From NCBI RefSeq assembly GCF_000313755.1, contig NZ_AMZB01000121.1:227037-291036 (forward strand): DNA of 64,000 nucleotides, in the 5' to 3' direction. Below the pieces are notes generated by a model. That model saw only the letters and a program-made list of their open reading frames with translations, searched no databases and had not been told where the DNA came from. Of this stretch, positions 17,891-26,516 are shown piece by piece. Origin of the DNA: Pseudomonas nitroreducens TX1. GTDB taxonomy: Bacteria; Pseudomonadota; Gammaproteobacteria; Pseudomonadales; Pseudomonadaceae. Made by a program: the position numbers and the translations under genes. Position 1 is the first letter of the stretch. Each line of letters starts with the position of its first letter.

Positions 17891-18268
17891 TTATTGTCCC
17901 AATACCGGCAGATAGGTAGGTGCTTCTTCCGTCCAACGCCCGGGGGCAATCTGGACGCATTCCTTGTGGCTCGGAACAAGCATTCCGTTCTGAACCCGTG
18001 CGGGAATCTCGACCCCACACTCAATCATTGGAGGGTCCCAGGTGAAGCGGTCGCGCGCGCGCATCTTGCCCTTCAGGTCGGTGAGGACCTGAGTGACACC
18101 TTCTTCATAGGCGCGGCGTTCGAGTTCGGTCTGAGGGGTGTAAAGGGGCTTAATCGGTTTGGCTTGCTCTGCGACGATGCTTTCGCGCGGTTCGTACTTG
18201 GACGAACAGGCTGCGATAGAGGCGAATGCGGCCACAGCCGCCAGAGTTTTAAGCAGCTTGGTTGACAT
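17891..18268 (-). CDS. Small lipoprotein, possibly DotC-like
   Basis: 125 residues with a lipoprotein signal (MSTKLLKTLAAVAAFASIAAC, lipidated Cys near 21). The mature domain contains ERRAYEEGVTQVLTDLKGKM followed by FTWDPPMIECGVEIPARVQ and EAPTYLP. The order of these segments recalls DotC of type IVB systems, but the similarity is weak and was judged by eye. It overlaps the end of the VirB4-like gene. It probably sits in the outer membrane as part of the core complex. Confidence 0.6.
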   Translation of the reverse strand: MSTKLLKTLAAVAAFASIAACSSKYEPRESIVAEQAKPIKPLYTPQTELERRAYEEGVTQVLTDLKGKMRARDRFTWDPPMIECGVEIPARVQNGMLVPSHKECVQIAPGRWTEEAPTYLPVLGQ

Positions 18269-21194
18269 TGTATCGAGCACCATACGGGTGAGTTTTTGCC
18301 AGTTCGGTGATTGCTTTCTGCCGAGCCTTGGATTCGGAAATGGAGAGCTTCTTGACGATCTCCTGGGTCTTGCGCTCACGCATGGTGTAATCGTCTGGAT
18401 GCGAAGACGCGATCCAGAGCGCCATGGGACTCGCGAACAGGCGGAATACGCCGCTGTAGTATTCGCTCTTGGTCGTCCGCATCCTGTAGAACACCTCGCT
18501 GTAGAGCGGCGGAAGGGATGCGAGCGAGCGCCACAGATCGATCTCTTCGTTCGTAAAGGCCAGATGCTGCTGCGCGACGTCGTAGTCGGACTGGGAGCAG
18601 GCCAGGAAGAAGTAGTGCGACGTGTTCTCGAGGATGCCGTCCTGCGAGTCTCCCGTCCCAGACGTTTCGGCGTTGATCAGCTTCACGAAGTCCTTGACGG
18701 TCTGGGAGATCAGAAGGCACCCCGCACCGTAACGACGGAGCTCCCGGTAGAAACTGGAGAGTGCCGATGCCGCGGTTGGATCAGACAGGGTTGCCCATGC
18801 TTCATCGACCGCAACGATCTTTTTCCGATTCCGATCGAGCTTAAATTTGCAGTAGAGGTCGATCTGACGGAACAGGGCCAGCGTGACAACCGGCAGTGCA
18901 GGCGACTTGGCCATCCGCTGTGTTTCGAGGACGGTGAAGTCGTTGTCCCACTGCACCTGCAGGAACCCATCGAACAGAGCAGCGAAAGGTCCCGAGCCGT
19001 AGTACAGCGTCAGTGCCTGTGCCAGTGTCTCGCCGCTCTGTTCAGTGAACTTCGTCCTGACCAGGTACGGAATGAAGTCGCGGAAACGAGGCTCGTCCTT
19101 CGGACGGGTTGCAATCCAGTCGGTGTAGAACTCGTTCAGCGCCTGGTACAGCAAAGGCACTGTCACCGGAGTGATAACGGAAGTTTTGGCCTGCTCCGAG
19201 GAGCTCGACGTGATCATCATCACCAACATGCGAGCGATGAAGAACATGTCCTCCAGAGACGGCATAACGGCTTGGCCGTTCTCATCGGTACCGATCCAGA
19301 AGGGATTGATGCAGATCGGGTTGATGGTTCTGCCGGTAATGGGCTCTTTGAAGGGCTCGGTCGCCAGACGGATGTAGTTCCCGTCTAGGACCAGACAAAG
19401 GCTCTCGTAGGAGTCGCCCTTGTCGATAATCCACACCTTCGGGCGGTACTTCACCCGCAACGCCATGAGGAGGTTGTTGAAGGTGAAGGACTTACCAGTT
19501 CCGGTTGAACCGCAGATCAGGCTGTGTGCCGTGTTGGTCATCTTGCCCCAGAGATCTAGGTAGATCGGCTGGCCGGCACGATTGTTCATCAGGATCGCCG
19601 GGTCGGCGCATCCTTGGTATTCCACGAAGAACGGGCAAAGGTGGCTGAGAGATTCAGTGAGGTGCGGTGTGTCTCGCCGGAACAGCTTCATGCTGCTCTG
19701 ACGGAAGTTCAGCGGCATGCTGTTTCGAACGGCAGCGTCACCACGGTGAGCTTCCTTGTGGCCAACGCGCCAGAGTCGGTTCTCCAGCTGCATGGCCTGG
19801 TCGTCGACCTGGTGCTCCACAAACCCCATCAGGTTGATATGGAGAGAAACGTCGAAGAACTGCTCTCGGTTGGCCCCGTTTTCAGCGCTGATCTTTGACT
19901 TCACCTTCTCCAGGTCGATGCGTTGCTGAGCAAGAAGGTCCTTGTCGCCGATCTTCATCGCCTCCTTGCCCGACTGCATCCGCCCACGTGCCCACAGACG
20001 GCCCATCATCGCTACCGGAGAGGGTACGCTCCAGTTGATGGTGACCAGGGACTCGCTCTCGATACCGGACATAGCAACCTGCAGCATTCCAGGGAAGCTG
20101 CTCAGGGGTTTGCCCAACGCGGAGACAGGCCGAATGTAGTAGGGGACCCCGGAATCGTGGATGGTCCAGCCCTTTTCCTCAGTCTCTACCGATGCGAACA
20201 GTGGTGCGTCGTTCAGCGCCTCGCGATTGGGGACGGTGCTGGGGTTCTTCAGGCAGTCGAGTACCGGAAGGTCTGGGCGGTACCTGGGCGGTTCCACTTT
20301 GAACGACCTGACCGGATTGAATAGCTGGTACTGCAAGTTGATCAGGCCCTGTCCATTGAGGGAGGCGGGGGAGAACCCGAAAGCTGCCAGGGCTTGGCCA
20401 ATCTCATGGCACAGCTGCCCGAATTTCTTCGCGTGCTTGGTGTATTCGCGATGCGCGAGTTTGTTCGCGTCAATCAGGCCCATCGAAGCGAGAGCACTTT
20501 TTGCGGTGTTATCAATGAACTTGCCGAACAGGTACTCGGGGCTCCAGAGCAGGACGAGGTAGAAGTCAGTGACGTAGGGATACCGGCCCTGGCTGACTTC
20601 GCGTTGGATTTCCTCCGTGACGTTGGACTTCACGTCCTCGTCTTCCTCAGCCCAGGGGTTACCGCCCAGCAATAACTGACGCACGTTCCCGCGGAGCTGC
20701 TCGTCATCGATCTCTGCGAGCGCGTCCTCACGCATTTTCTCGATAGTCTGATCCGAGAGCTTGGTGAAGAATCCATCGGGGGAGCCGGCTGCTTGAATCT
20801 GGCGATCGACGATGGAGTTAGCGATCTCTGCCGCAAACTCGTCGTCCTCCGCATTGATGTTCGCGCGGTAGATCCCGAGCACTTCACGGATATCGCGATG
20901 AGTGTGACGGATGAACTGACCAGCAGAGCCGGCTGGGTATTTGTTCAGAACGTCACCCAGGCCGCGGCTGAGTTGCCACAGGTCTGCGTTGTTAAGTAGC
21001 GAAGCATCCATCCCGCGCAGCTTCCAGATCTTCGCGAAACGGCCGTCGATGGTATGGAAGTAGCTGCCATGACGTTCATATAGGAACGCATCCGACAGCA
21101 GCTGAATCGGCATGCCGCCCTGGTATCCCCGGCGGGCCAATCCAGCCAACTCGGAGTCATAGAGATGCAGGTCGGTATGTTGGGGCTTAGCCAT
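18249..21194 (-). CDS. traC: TraC/VirB4-family conjugation ATPase
   Basis: 981 residues. It has a Walker A motif (CGSTGTGKSF) near residue 562 and a Walker B motif (IVAVDEAW) near residue 793, followed by a RecA-like C-terminal sensor region. The N-terminal half is a TraC-type domain that starts with a cytoplasmic targeting region. VirB4 ATPases energise pilus assembly and are the most conserved T4SS component. ATG 21194 follows AAGGGGG, so the TTG just upstream is not used here. Length exceeds F TraC (about 875), mainly in the N-terminal half. Confidence 0.93.
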   Translation of the reverse strand: MAKPQHTDLHLYDSELAGLARRGYQGGMPIQLLSDAFLYERHGSYFHTIDGRFAKIWKLRGMDASLLNNADLWQLSRGLGDVLNKYPAGSAGQFIRHTHRDIREVLGIYRANINAEDDEFAAEIANSIVDRQIQAAGSPDGFFTKLSDQTIEKMREDALAEIDDEQLRGNVRQLLLGGNPWAEEDEDVKSNVTEEIQREVSQGRYPYVTDFYLVLLWSPEYLFGKFIDNTAKSALASMGLIDANKLAHREYTKHAKKFGQLCHEIGQALAAFGFSPASLNGQGLINLQYQLFNPVRSFKVEPPRYRPDLPVLDCLKNPSTVPNREALNDAPLFASVETEEKGWTIHDSGVPYYIRPVSALGKPLSSFPGMLQVAMSGIESESLVTINWSVPSPVAMMGRLWARGRMQSGKEAMKIGDKDLLAQQRIDLEKVKSKISAENGANREQFFDVSLHINLMGFVEHQVDDQAMQLENRLWRVGHKEAHRGDAAVRNSMPLNFRQSSMKLFRRDTPHLTESLSHLCPFFVEYQGCADPAILMNNRAGQPIYLDLWGKMTNTAHSLICGSTGTGKSFTFNNLLMALRVKYRPKVWIIDKGDSYESLCLVLDGNYIRLATEPFKEPITGRTINPICINPFWIGTDENGQAVMPSLEDMFFIARMLVMMITSSSSEQAKTSVITPVTVPLLYQALNEFYTDWIATRPKDEPRFRDFIPYLVRTKFTEQSGETLAQALTLYYGSGPFAALFDGFLQVQWDNDFTVLETQRMAKSPALPVVTLALFRQIDLYCKFKLDRNRKKIVAVDEAWATLSDPTAASALSSFYRELRRYGAGCLLISQTVKDFVKLINAETSGTGDSQDGILENTSHYFFLACSQSDYDVAQQHLAFTNEEIDLWRSLASLPPLYSEVFYRMRTTKSEYYSGVFRLFASPMALWIASSHPDDYTMRERKTQEIVKKLSISESKARQKAITELAKTHPYGARYNVNQAA

Positions 21195-21666
21195 CAATGG
21201 CCCCCTTCAGCGTTGCAGTGATCACCCTGCTTTCTGGGTACACAGTCACGCGCGCGCCGCTCACACGAGTGAGGTACTCCGCGATGTCACGCAGGGAGTT
21301 CGGGTGAGTGTTGATCTTGATGACTTGGTTCTGATTAACCTGAGGGTCGAAGTGCGGGTCATACCCCGATGCTGCGGCCGAGAGGCGGACAATCTCGCCA
21401 AGAGTCAGGTCCTGGTGTTTGAACAGCTGCGCCCAAGGGATCTGATCCCCTTCAATCAGCTGGCGCTTGGTGGTGCTGTTCTTCTTCTTGAAGATTTCGC
21501 GGTACAGGGCCACATCCGGCTGGAATACCGTGAGGTCTTGGCCGGAGCCAAGGATCATCTTGGTGTGGTACTCGCGGATGGCGTCCTTGTACATCTGGGG
21601 GAATGCCTCGGCGAGAGCCGGCCCAGTAATCACCAGAAGAGCAAAGGCGACGGTTAGTTTGCCCAC
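21187..21666 (-). CDS. Periplasmic transfer protein with secretin-N/DotD-like domain
   Basis: 159 residues from GTG 21666 (GGAGGAAG upstream), overlapping the lipoprotein gene before it. A Sec signal peptide (VGKLTVAFALLVITGPALA) is present. The C-terminal 50 residues (IKINTHPNSLRDIAEYLTRV, then SGARVTVYPESRVITATL) have the alternating strand-helix pattern of secretin N0 domains and of the DotD lipoprotein. It may therefore stabilise the outer-membrane core. It is not part of the classical F operon, which points to a lineage-specific MPF variant. Confidence 0.6.
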   Translation of the reverse strand: MGKLTVAFALLVITGPALAEAFPQMYKDAIREYHTKMILGSGQDLTVFQPDVALYREIFKKKNSTTKRQLIEGDQIPWAQLFKHQDLTLGEIVRLSAAASGYDPHFDPQVNQNQVIKINTHPNSLRDIAEYLTRVSGARVTVYPESRVITATLKGAIDG

Positions 21667-21977
21667 TCTGCTTCCTCCACGATGATGTAGTCCCAGCGAC
21701 CGCCATGCTTGACCCCAGATTTGGAGTCGGCGTAAGGCACGACCCATACGGGTGCAACCACGTCCGGATTTCGGATCGGGAAGTAGGGCTCGCTGGAGCC
21801 CAGCTCAGGGCGAGCTCGAAGGCCTTGACGGAGCAGGGCGACGGTGTCGCGGCTGGCGCTGCCGTGCACGGCATCGTAGATCTGGTCCATCGACGCGCTG
21901 TTCTTGAAGGGCTCATCAGTAGAGCAACCAGTGAGGGTCAGAGCCGCTGCTGCCAGCAGGAGGAAGCGAAGATTCAT
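21654..21977 (-). CDS. Small lipoprotein in the TraV/VirB7 position
   Basis: 107 residues with a clear lipobox (MNLRFLLLAAAALTLTGC). The mature part is short and soluble and ends GGRWDYIIVEEAEWAN. It lies immediately after traB, where F-type operons encode TraV, the lipoprotein of the outer-membrane core. TraV is longer (about 170) and contains several cysteines, which are missing here, so this is a positional assignment only. Confidence 0.65.
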   Translation of the reverse strand: MNLRFLLLAAAALTLTGCSTDEPFKNSASMDQIYDAVHGSASRDTVALLRQGLRARPELGSSEPYFPIRNPDVVAPVWVVPYADSKSGVKHGGRWDYIIVEEAEWAN

Positions 21978-21986
21978 GGTTGGTTC

Positions 21987-23498
21987 CTAGATGAGGGTGT
22001 CGTACATGCCAGGGTCGATCTCGAACGGCTCGGCGGGTTTGAGCACTCGGAACGTCTGATCGGTGACAAAGCGGAGCTTGATGCCGGGCTCGACGATCAC
22101 TGTGTCCACCGCAGCGTTGGCTTCTCGCTCGAAGCGCTCGGAGATCTTCTTGAACATCCCTGCGATGCCCTCGTTTACGGCGGCTTTGGTGGAGTCACCT
22201 GTGAGCTGGCGAGTAACAGAGCTGGTGCCGTTCTCAACCGAGCTGTTGGTGGTGAACTCTGATTGGCTCAGCGTCGAGGCGTACGCGGCAGCAGCTGCTG
22301 CGGCAGACTGCAGGGCCAGGGTGCGGCCGGAAGCTTTATCGAGACGGCCATACACGTCTTGTTCGTTGTCACGGGTATCGACGATGTAACCAGTGGCCGG
22401 AACAGTCTGAGCACCGCCAGTCTCATCCCAGTAGGAGAGCTGCTCGATACGGATCGTTGCGCGACCAGTGTTCGAGCTGGAGTTGCGATTGCCCGAGCAG
22501 AGGCCCATCAGGTGGATGGTGCCCAAGTCGCGTTCAGCGCCGTTTGGGCCTTTGAAAATTCCACGTACAGGAAGGACCACCGGGCGCGCGGGGATCTTGC
22601 CTTCCTCAGAGGAGCCAGGTGCGTTGGCGCCGATAGGGCATGCCACGCCGTGCAAGGTCGTAACCTCGACGAAGGAGAAAGCTGGCACCTCGTAGGTTTC
22701 CGGCAGCGAAACGTTGACTGTTTCCGCAGCAGGCATCGGGTCAGGTCGCGGCTGGCGCCCTTGCATCTTCGCGAGAGTCGCGTCGGTGCTGTTGTAGGTG
22801 TTCACGCCCTGGCGTTGGATGCCATTCGTCTCGGGGGCGGACATGTTGGCGAAGAGGTGTTGCTCAGTGTCTGCAGTGGAACCAGCGCCGCCCCCGCTTT
22901 TCCCGGTGAACTGTTGCCCGTCGGCGTCCCCATTGTTGAGCAGGAAGTAGTTCGGGCCGTACCGGTTTGAGTTGGAGCTGGTAGCCGGGACCGCTGGCAT
23001 CGGAGGGGCCATCGAGAAATCCTCGAGGTTCAATCCCCCATCCTTGGACTCCGGCGGCAGAGGCATCGCTGAACCGTGGTCCAGCTTGTTGACTCCGTTG
23101 TATACGCCGTCGACCTGATCCTTGCGCAGCTGAGCGATTTCCTCGCTGAGGGCTCGGATCTCGGTGTTCGACTTTTGCTCTGCATTGCGTTGATCAGTGG
23201 CGAACTTATCTTTTAGCGCTTGGCGGTCTTCTTCGCCGCGCTTGATCTTGTCCTCGAGGGTCTCGATCTTCTTCGCGAACTGAGTCAGGGCCGCATCTTT
23301 GTCCTGGATGGTGATCGAGTTGATCTTGTCACCGCCCAACTCAACGGCTTGCGGTTTGTCAACCGAAGCGGACCCTTTCGTTTCACTCGGGCCACCCATG
23401 AAGTTCATTGCAACCGCGAGCGCGCCGACGCCTGCAACTATGTACAGACCACGCTGCTTGGTAATGACATTCTTCTTTTGATCGTTGTCGGCGCTCAC
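21987..23498 (-). CDS. traB: TraB/VirB10-like core complex protein
   Basis: 503 residues. A short cytoplasmic N-terminus and one membrane helix (about 15-32, GLYIVAGVGALAVAMNF) are followed by a coiled coil (about 70-135), a Pro-rich linker, and a C-terminal beta-barrel domain containing PARPVVLPVRGIFKGPN and TIRIEQLSYWDE. VirB10-family proteins bridge both membranes and transmit energy. Near the C-terminus EPGIKLRFVTDQTFRVLKP resembles the last beta segment of TraB. It overlaps traK by 4 bases (start at 23498). Length fits F TraB (about 475). Confidence 0.87.
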   Translation of the reverse strand: MSADNDQKKNVITKQRGLYIVAGVGALAVAMNFMGGPSETKGSASVDKPQAVELGGDKINSITIQDKDAALTQFAKKIETLEDKIKRGEEDRQALKDKFATDQRNAEQKSNTEIRALSEEIAQLRKDQVDGVYNGVNKLDHGSAMPLPPESKDGGLNLEDFSMAPPMPAVPATSSNSNRYGPNYFLLNNGDADGQQFTGKSGGGAGSTADTEQHLFANMSAPETNGIQRQGVNTYNSTDATLAKMQGRQPRPDPMPAAETVNVSLPETYEVPAFSFVEVTTLHGVACPIGANAPGSSEEGKIPARPVVLPVRGIFKGPNGAERDLGTIHLMGLCSGNRNSSSNTGRATIRIEQLSYWDETGGAQTVPATGYIVDTRDNEQDVYGRLDKASGRTLALQSAAAAAAAYASTLSQSEFTTNSSVENGTSSVTRQLTGDSTKAAVNEGIAGMFKKISERFEREANAAVDTVIVEPGIKLRFVTDQTFRVLKPAEPFEIDPGMYDTLI

Positions 23499-24292
23499 TG
23501 GACTTTCTCCGAGACGATAAACAGAAGACCGCGGTGCGACTCACCATAGACTTCAGTGATGTATTCCGGGGAGGGACCGAGGATTCGGGAGGAGGGCAGC
23601 ATCGAAACTTGGCGCGCAATACCAAGGGCTTCTTTTACAGCCTTGTTGCCATAGTCGATTTGATCGATGGCTACTTTGGTCGCTGTGCGGCCGTTGTTGA
23701 TTACCTCGTAAGTAGTGCCGATGTACTTAGGGCCAACGACTTGAGAGCGAAGTTTGAATTCCAGAGAGCCCTGACGAAATACAACACGATCAGCCTCGGA
23801 AAGTCGGGAAAAATCCTGCTCGCGATACCCGGAAGGCAACTTCCCGTCATACAAGTAGTTCATCAGGCCCTTCACTCGACCTTTCGAGTCACGCGCCATA
23901 GCAGAACGATCTGGGATTGGTTGTCCGCTGATCGTTACTTGACTGTCCGCACAGCCAGGCCGAGTGATGAGCTTGAGGATGTAGGTCTGCTTGGACGGGC
24001 CATCTACGTAGGCAAGCCCCGTGTAGAGAGGGTCTGTCGCCTGAAAAGCCAGCTTGTTCTTGATCGGGGATGGGTAAAAATCCATCCCTTGAGTTACTTC
24101 TAGGTAAATACCATCCAGATAAGGCTCCGGGAACAGAACCTCAGCACGCTGGGTGTCGTTTGAAATGAAAACCTCAACCGGCGTGTTGTTGTACACGACG
24201 GTCCGTGGGTTCCGGTTGCATTTTTCGTCTGCAGCAAACGCAGTCGTTGTAACTGCAGCGATGATAGCCGCAGCTATGAGTCGCTTCTTCAA
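23495..24292 (-). CDS. traK: TraK/VirB9-like outer-membrane core protein
   Basis: 265 residues with a Sec signal (MKKRLIAAAIIAAVTTTAFA). It is beta-rich with a VirB9-type layout: an N-terminal domain with TPVEVFISNDTQRAEVLFPE and a C-terminal domain with VVGPKYIGTTYEVINNGRTA. TraK forms the outer-membrane pore with TraB and a lipoprotein. The paired cysteines (C28 and C113 approximately) may form a disulfide. It overlaps traE and traB by 4 bases each, giving a rigid traE-traK-traB order like the F plasmid. Confidence 0.82.
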   Translation of the reverse strand: MKKRLIAAAIIAAVTTTAFAADEKCNRNPRTVVYNNTPVEVFISNDTQRAEVLFPEPYLDGIYLEVTQGMDFYPSPIKNKLAFQATDPLYTGLAYVDGPSKQTYILKLITRPGCADSQVTISGQPIPDRSAMARDSKGRVKGLMNYLYDGKLPSGYREQDFSRLSEADRVVFRQGSLEFKLRSQVVGPKYIGTTYEVINNGRTATKVAIDQIDYGNKAVKEALGIARQVSMLPSSRILGPSPEYITEVYGESHRGLLFIVSEKVQ

Positions 24293-24921
24293 TCCGAAAT
24301 CTCCTGGATGTCGAAGTCATCAGCCACTACAGCCCACTCATAGTATTTAGAGGGTTTGACCGGCTTGATGAGGATCTTCACATTGTACTTAGTCTTCCGG
24401 AAGACCTGGTTCAAAGTGGCCCTGTTGCGTTCCGCTTTGAAGGAGACAATGTAACCCTGGGGGCTAACTTCGACTTGATAAGGAGAAGATTTTGTGAATA
24501 CCTGGGTGATCTGTTGTTCGACAGACTGATTCGCAACAATTTTCAGTTCGTCTTCTTTCAGAGCTCGCAGTCGAGGCGACATCATGCGCAGCGACTCCTC
24601 AGCGTTGGTACGTGCCGACTGCGGAGTGAAGTTGTAATAATTGTCCAGGAAGACCGCAACGAAAGCGATGATATGGCGCTGTGGGATTTGACGCTCGCTG
24701 ATAAAGACTCCCTCTGAGTTCGGGAATCCATACATGACGCGTTCGCTCTGCAGAATCCGATTCGTTTCCTGAAGGGATCGATTCATGTTGATCAAAACAA
24801 CGATAACAACCGCCAACACGGCTGCCACAGCAATGAGCGTAATGATTGCTCGCCCAGCTCGGAGTTCACTTGCGCCGAGAAGGTTGAATAGTTTCAGCGG
24901 TGGGCCGTATTGCTCGCTCAT
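24289..24921 (-). CDS. traE: TraE/VirB8-like inner-membrane protein
   Basis: 210 residues. One N-terminal membrane helix (about 22-45, AIITLIAVAAVLAVVIVVLI) is followed by a periplasmic NTF2-like domain with PQSARTNAEESLRMMSPRLR and a C-terminal strand region YYEWAVVADDFDIQEI. TraE is the VirB8 counterpart in F-type systems and links inner- and outer-membrane complexes. Its start follows traL by 1 base and its stop overlaps traK. Typical F TraE is about 188 residues. Confidence 0.85.
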   Translation of the reverse strand: MSEQYGPPLKLFNLLGASELRAGRAIITLIAVAAVLAVVIVVLINMNRSLQETNRILQSERVMYGFPNSEGVFISERQIPQRHIIAFVAVFLDNYYNFTPQSARTNAEESLRMMSPRLRALKEDELKIVANQSVEQQITQVFTKSSPYQVEVSPQGYIVSFKAERNRATLNQVFRKTKYNVKILIKPVKPSKYYEWAVVADDFDIQEISD

Positions 24922-24922
24922 G

Positions 24923-25300
24923 TCAGGGCTCGTATCGATTGCAGTAGGAAGGGGCGGGGATCAATCCGAACTCGATCCAGATTCGTGCGCTTAGGCGTCC
25001 CAGCTTTCCGATCGCTTTCTGAACGGCCGGAAATTCGCTGGTCATGACGTAGAGGTCGCCAACTAGGGTGGAGGCCTTCAGGGCCAAAAAGCCCTGAGGC
25101 TGATTCCGGGTTAGGCGCTTGAAGAGCCACAGGCAGAAGAAAGCGATCGCGAATGCCCAGAGGTTTTCGCCGGTTGTCTTGCTGACGATCACCAGCGGGA
25201 ACATGAACGCCAGCAAGTCCTCCTGAGTCAGGCCGCCGAAGTTCACCGGGGAGGTAGCAAAGGCATAAGTCGATGACTCACCTGTGACTCTCAAGTGCAT
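24923..25300 (-). CDS. traL: TraL/VirB3-like membrane protein
   Basis: 125 residues from MHLRVTGESS; ATG 25300 follows GGGAGCAAG. Two hydrophobic segments (about 33-50 DLLAFMFPLVIVSKT and 54-72 NLWAFAIAFFCLWLFKRL) fit the TraL/VirB3 pattern, followed by a basic C-terminal tail ending in Cys-containing PSYCNRYEP. It lies immediately between the pilin gene and traE, exactly as TraL does in F. The protein is longer than F TraL (91 residues). Confidence 0.75.
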   Translation of the reverse strand: MHLRVTGESSTYAFATSPVNFGGLTQEDLLAFMFPLVIVSKTTGENLWAFAIAFFCLWLFKRLTRNQPQGFLALKASTLVGDLYVMTSEFPAVQKAIGKLGRLSARIWIEFGLIPAPSYCNRYEP

Positions 25301-25302
25301 CG

Positions 25303-25683
25303 TTACTTGCTCCCAGAAGCACCGGTCATGTCGAAACCGGCCAGGTTGCCCGCCTTGATGACGATGGTTTCCCCGAACAGGCAGATCAGAACCACCAGGA
25401 CGAACACCCACCAACCACGCGCACCGGCGAAGAGGACGGAGATCAGCAGCATTCCCAGGCCCGCCCACAGGCCGTAGCTCGCGATCAGTCGCCACCAACC
25501 CAGGAAGCTGTTGTTCGACTGCTTGGCGATTTCCTTGTCGGGAGCGAAGTCGCCGTCGAATGCCGCCATGGCAATCTCGGGCATCGCCACCATGAAGGCG
25601 GCAACCGCCAGGGCGAGGACCGCCAACGCGAAGCGTTTCAGATCCTCCGTTTTCAGTTGCGGCGCGAGGCCAGTCATTTGCAT
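25303..25683 (-). CDS. Conjugative pilin precursor (TraA/VirB2-like)
   Basis: 126 residues. A long hydrophobic leader (about 15-40, FALAVLALAVAAFMVAMPEIA) ends in AMA, a probable signal peptidase site. The mature part holds two membrane helices (about 62-83 and 88-108: ASYGLWAGLGMLLISVLFAG, WWVFVLVVLICLFGETIVI) joined by a short positive loop. This is the standard pilin architecture, and the gene directly precedes traL. GGAG precedes ATG 25683. The gene symbol is left empty because the subunit is recognised by layout rather than sequence. Confidence 0.75.
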   Translation of the reverse strand: MQMTGLAPQLKTEDLKRFALAVLALAVAAFMVAMPEIAMAAFDGDFAPDKEIAKQSNNSFLGWWRLIASYGLWAGLGMLLISVLFAGARGWWVFVLVVLICLFGETIVIKAGNLAGFDMTGASGSK

Positions 25684-25686
25684 TGG

Positions 25687-26037
25687 TCAGTCTCCGACTC
25701 GAGTTGGTGTGAAAAACAGGCCATCGGGGGTAACGGAGTGATACCGGAGGCGTTTTTGCTCCGGCTGAAGCACTACGTTGATGGTCTCTTCCACGGGCCT
25801 GACCTGGCTGAGCATCCTTACGAGATCAAGTCCGGGAAGTGGGGCGCTGGCTTCGGCCTTTTTCAGTTCGTCCTGAGCCATGCGAAGGTTTTGCGCAGCG
25901 AGGGACAGGTGCTCAATGGCACGCTGGTATCGCGGGTCGCGCTGATCGATTACGTACGGGTCGGAGTCAGCAGCTGCGTACTGGGCTGTCATAGCCAGCA
26001 GGCAACCAACTCCCAAAGCCCAAGCGTGAACATTCAT
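25687..26037 (-). CDS. Periplasmic protein upstream of the pilin gene
   Basis: 116 residues from MNVHAWALGVGC (AAAGGAGGG before ATG 26037). A Sec signal peptide (about 1-22, ending YAAAD) and a helical region (about 38-65, YQRAIEHLSLAAQNLRMAQD) are followed by a short C-terminal part. It ends 4 bases before the pilin gene starts. No family recognised; it may aid pilin processing or assembly, based on position only. Confidence 0.65.
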   Translation of the reverse strand: MNVHAWALGVGCLLAMTAQYAAADSDPYVIDQRDPRYQRAIEHLSLAAQNLRMAQDELKKAEASAPLPGLDLVRMLSQVRPVEETINVVLQPEQKRLRYHSVTPDGLFFTPTRVGD

Positions 26038-26138
26038 AAAGGGCCCTCCTTTCCCCAATAGTGGAAAGTGAGTGCCCCTTTTCTTGGGCTCCGGGTACGG
26101 CCGGTGTTGCACCGGCCATCAGCAGGGGAGGGTTGGGG

Positions 26139-26480
26139 TCAGGAAGGACGCTTTTCTTGGAAAATTTGGCTCAGCCAGCGTCTGGTCCGATGGAACTGAG
26201 CAAGGACTACCTTGCCCAGGAAGCCGAACAGCTGAACGGTAACCAGCGACAGAACGATCTGGATGTAGTTGAACACCGTGCGAATGAAGGCGTTGATGAT
26301 CAGTGACGTCAGCCCCCTGGTGGGCTGAAACGCCAACCCAAGCGTGATGATCACCCCGCCAATTGCCAGATATGCAGGCCAGCCGATTCGCTGGACGTGG
26401 AACTGAGTGATGTCCAGGAACCAACTCCAGATGACGGTGAAGTCCCAATCCCAGTTCCGAAGCTTGTCTTGCCAGTTCAT
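26139..26480 (-). CDS. Small multi-pass membrane protein of the transfer operon
   Basis: 113 residues rich in tryptophan near the N-terminus (NWQDKLRNWDWDFTVIWSWF). Two or three hydrophobic helices follow (about 33-50, 58-75, 70-92). It lies between the coupling-protein gene and the pilin cluster with about 36 bases to the former. No homologue is recognised; possibly a coupling-protein partner or an inner-membrane platform subunit. Confidence 0.6.
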   Translation of the reverse strand: MNWQDKLRNWDWDFTVIWSWFLDITQFHVQRIGWPAYLAIGGVIITLGLAFQPTRGLTSLIINAFIRTVFNYIQIVLSLVTVQLFGFLGKVVLAQFHRTRRWLSQIFQEKRPS

Positions 26481-26516
26481 TGGCTCACCTCATTGGTCGA
26501 GTTTCGCATGCTAAAT

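Noticed and set aside
18159..19388. Plus-strand 409-codon frame opposite traC
   Set aside because: Antisense to a well-supported VirB4-family gene; no recognised domain.
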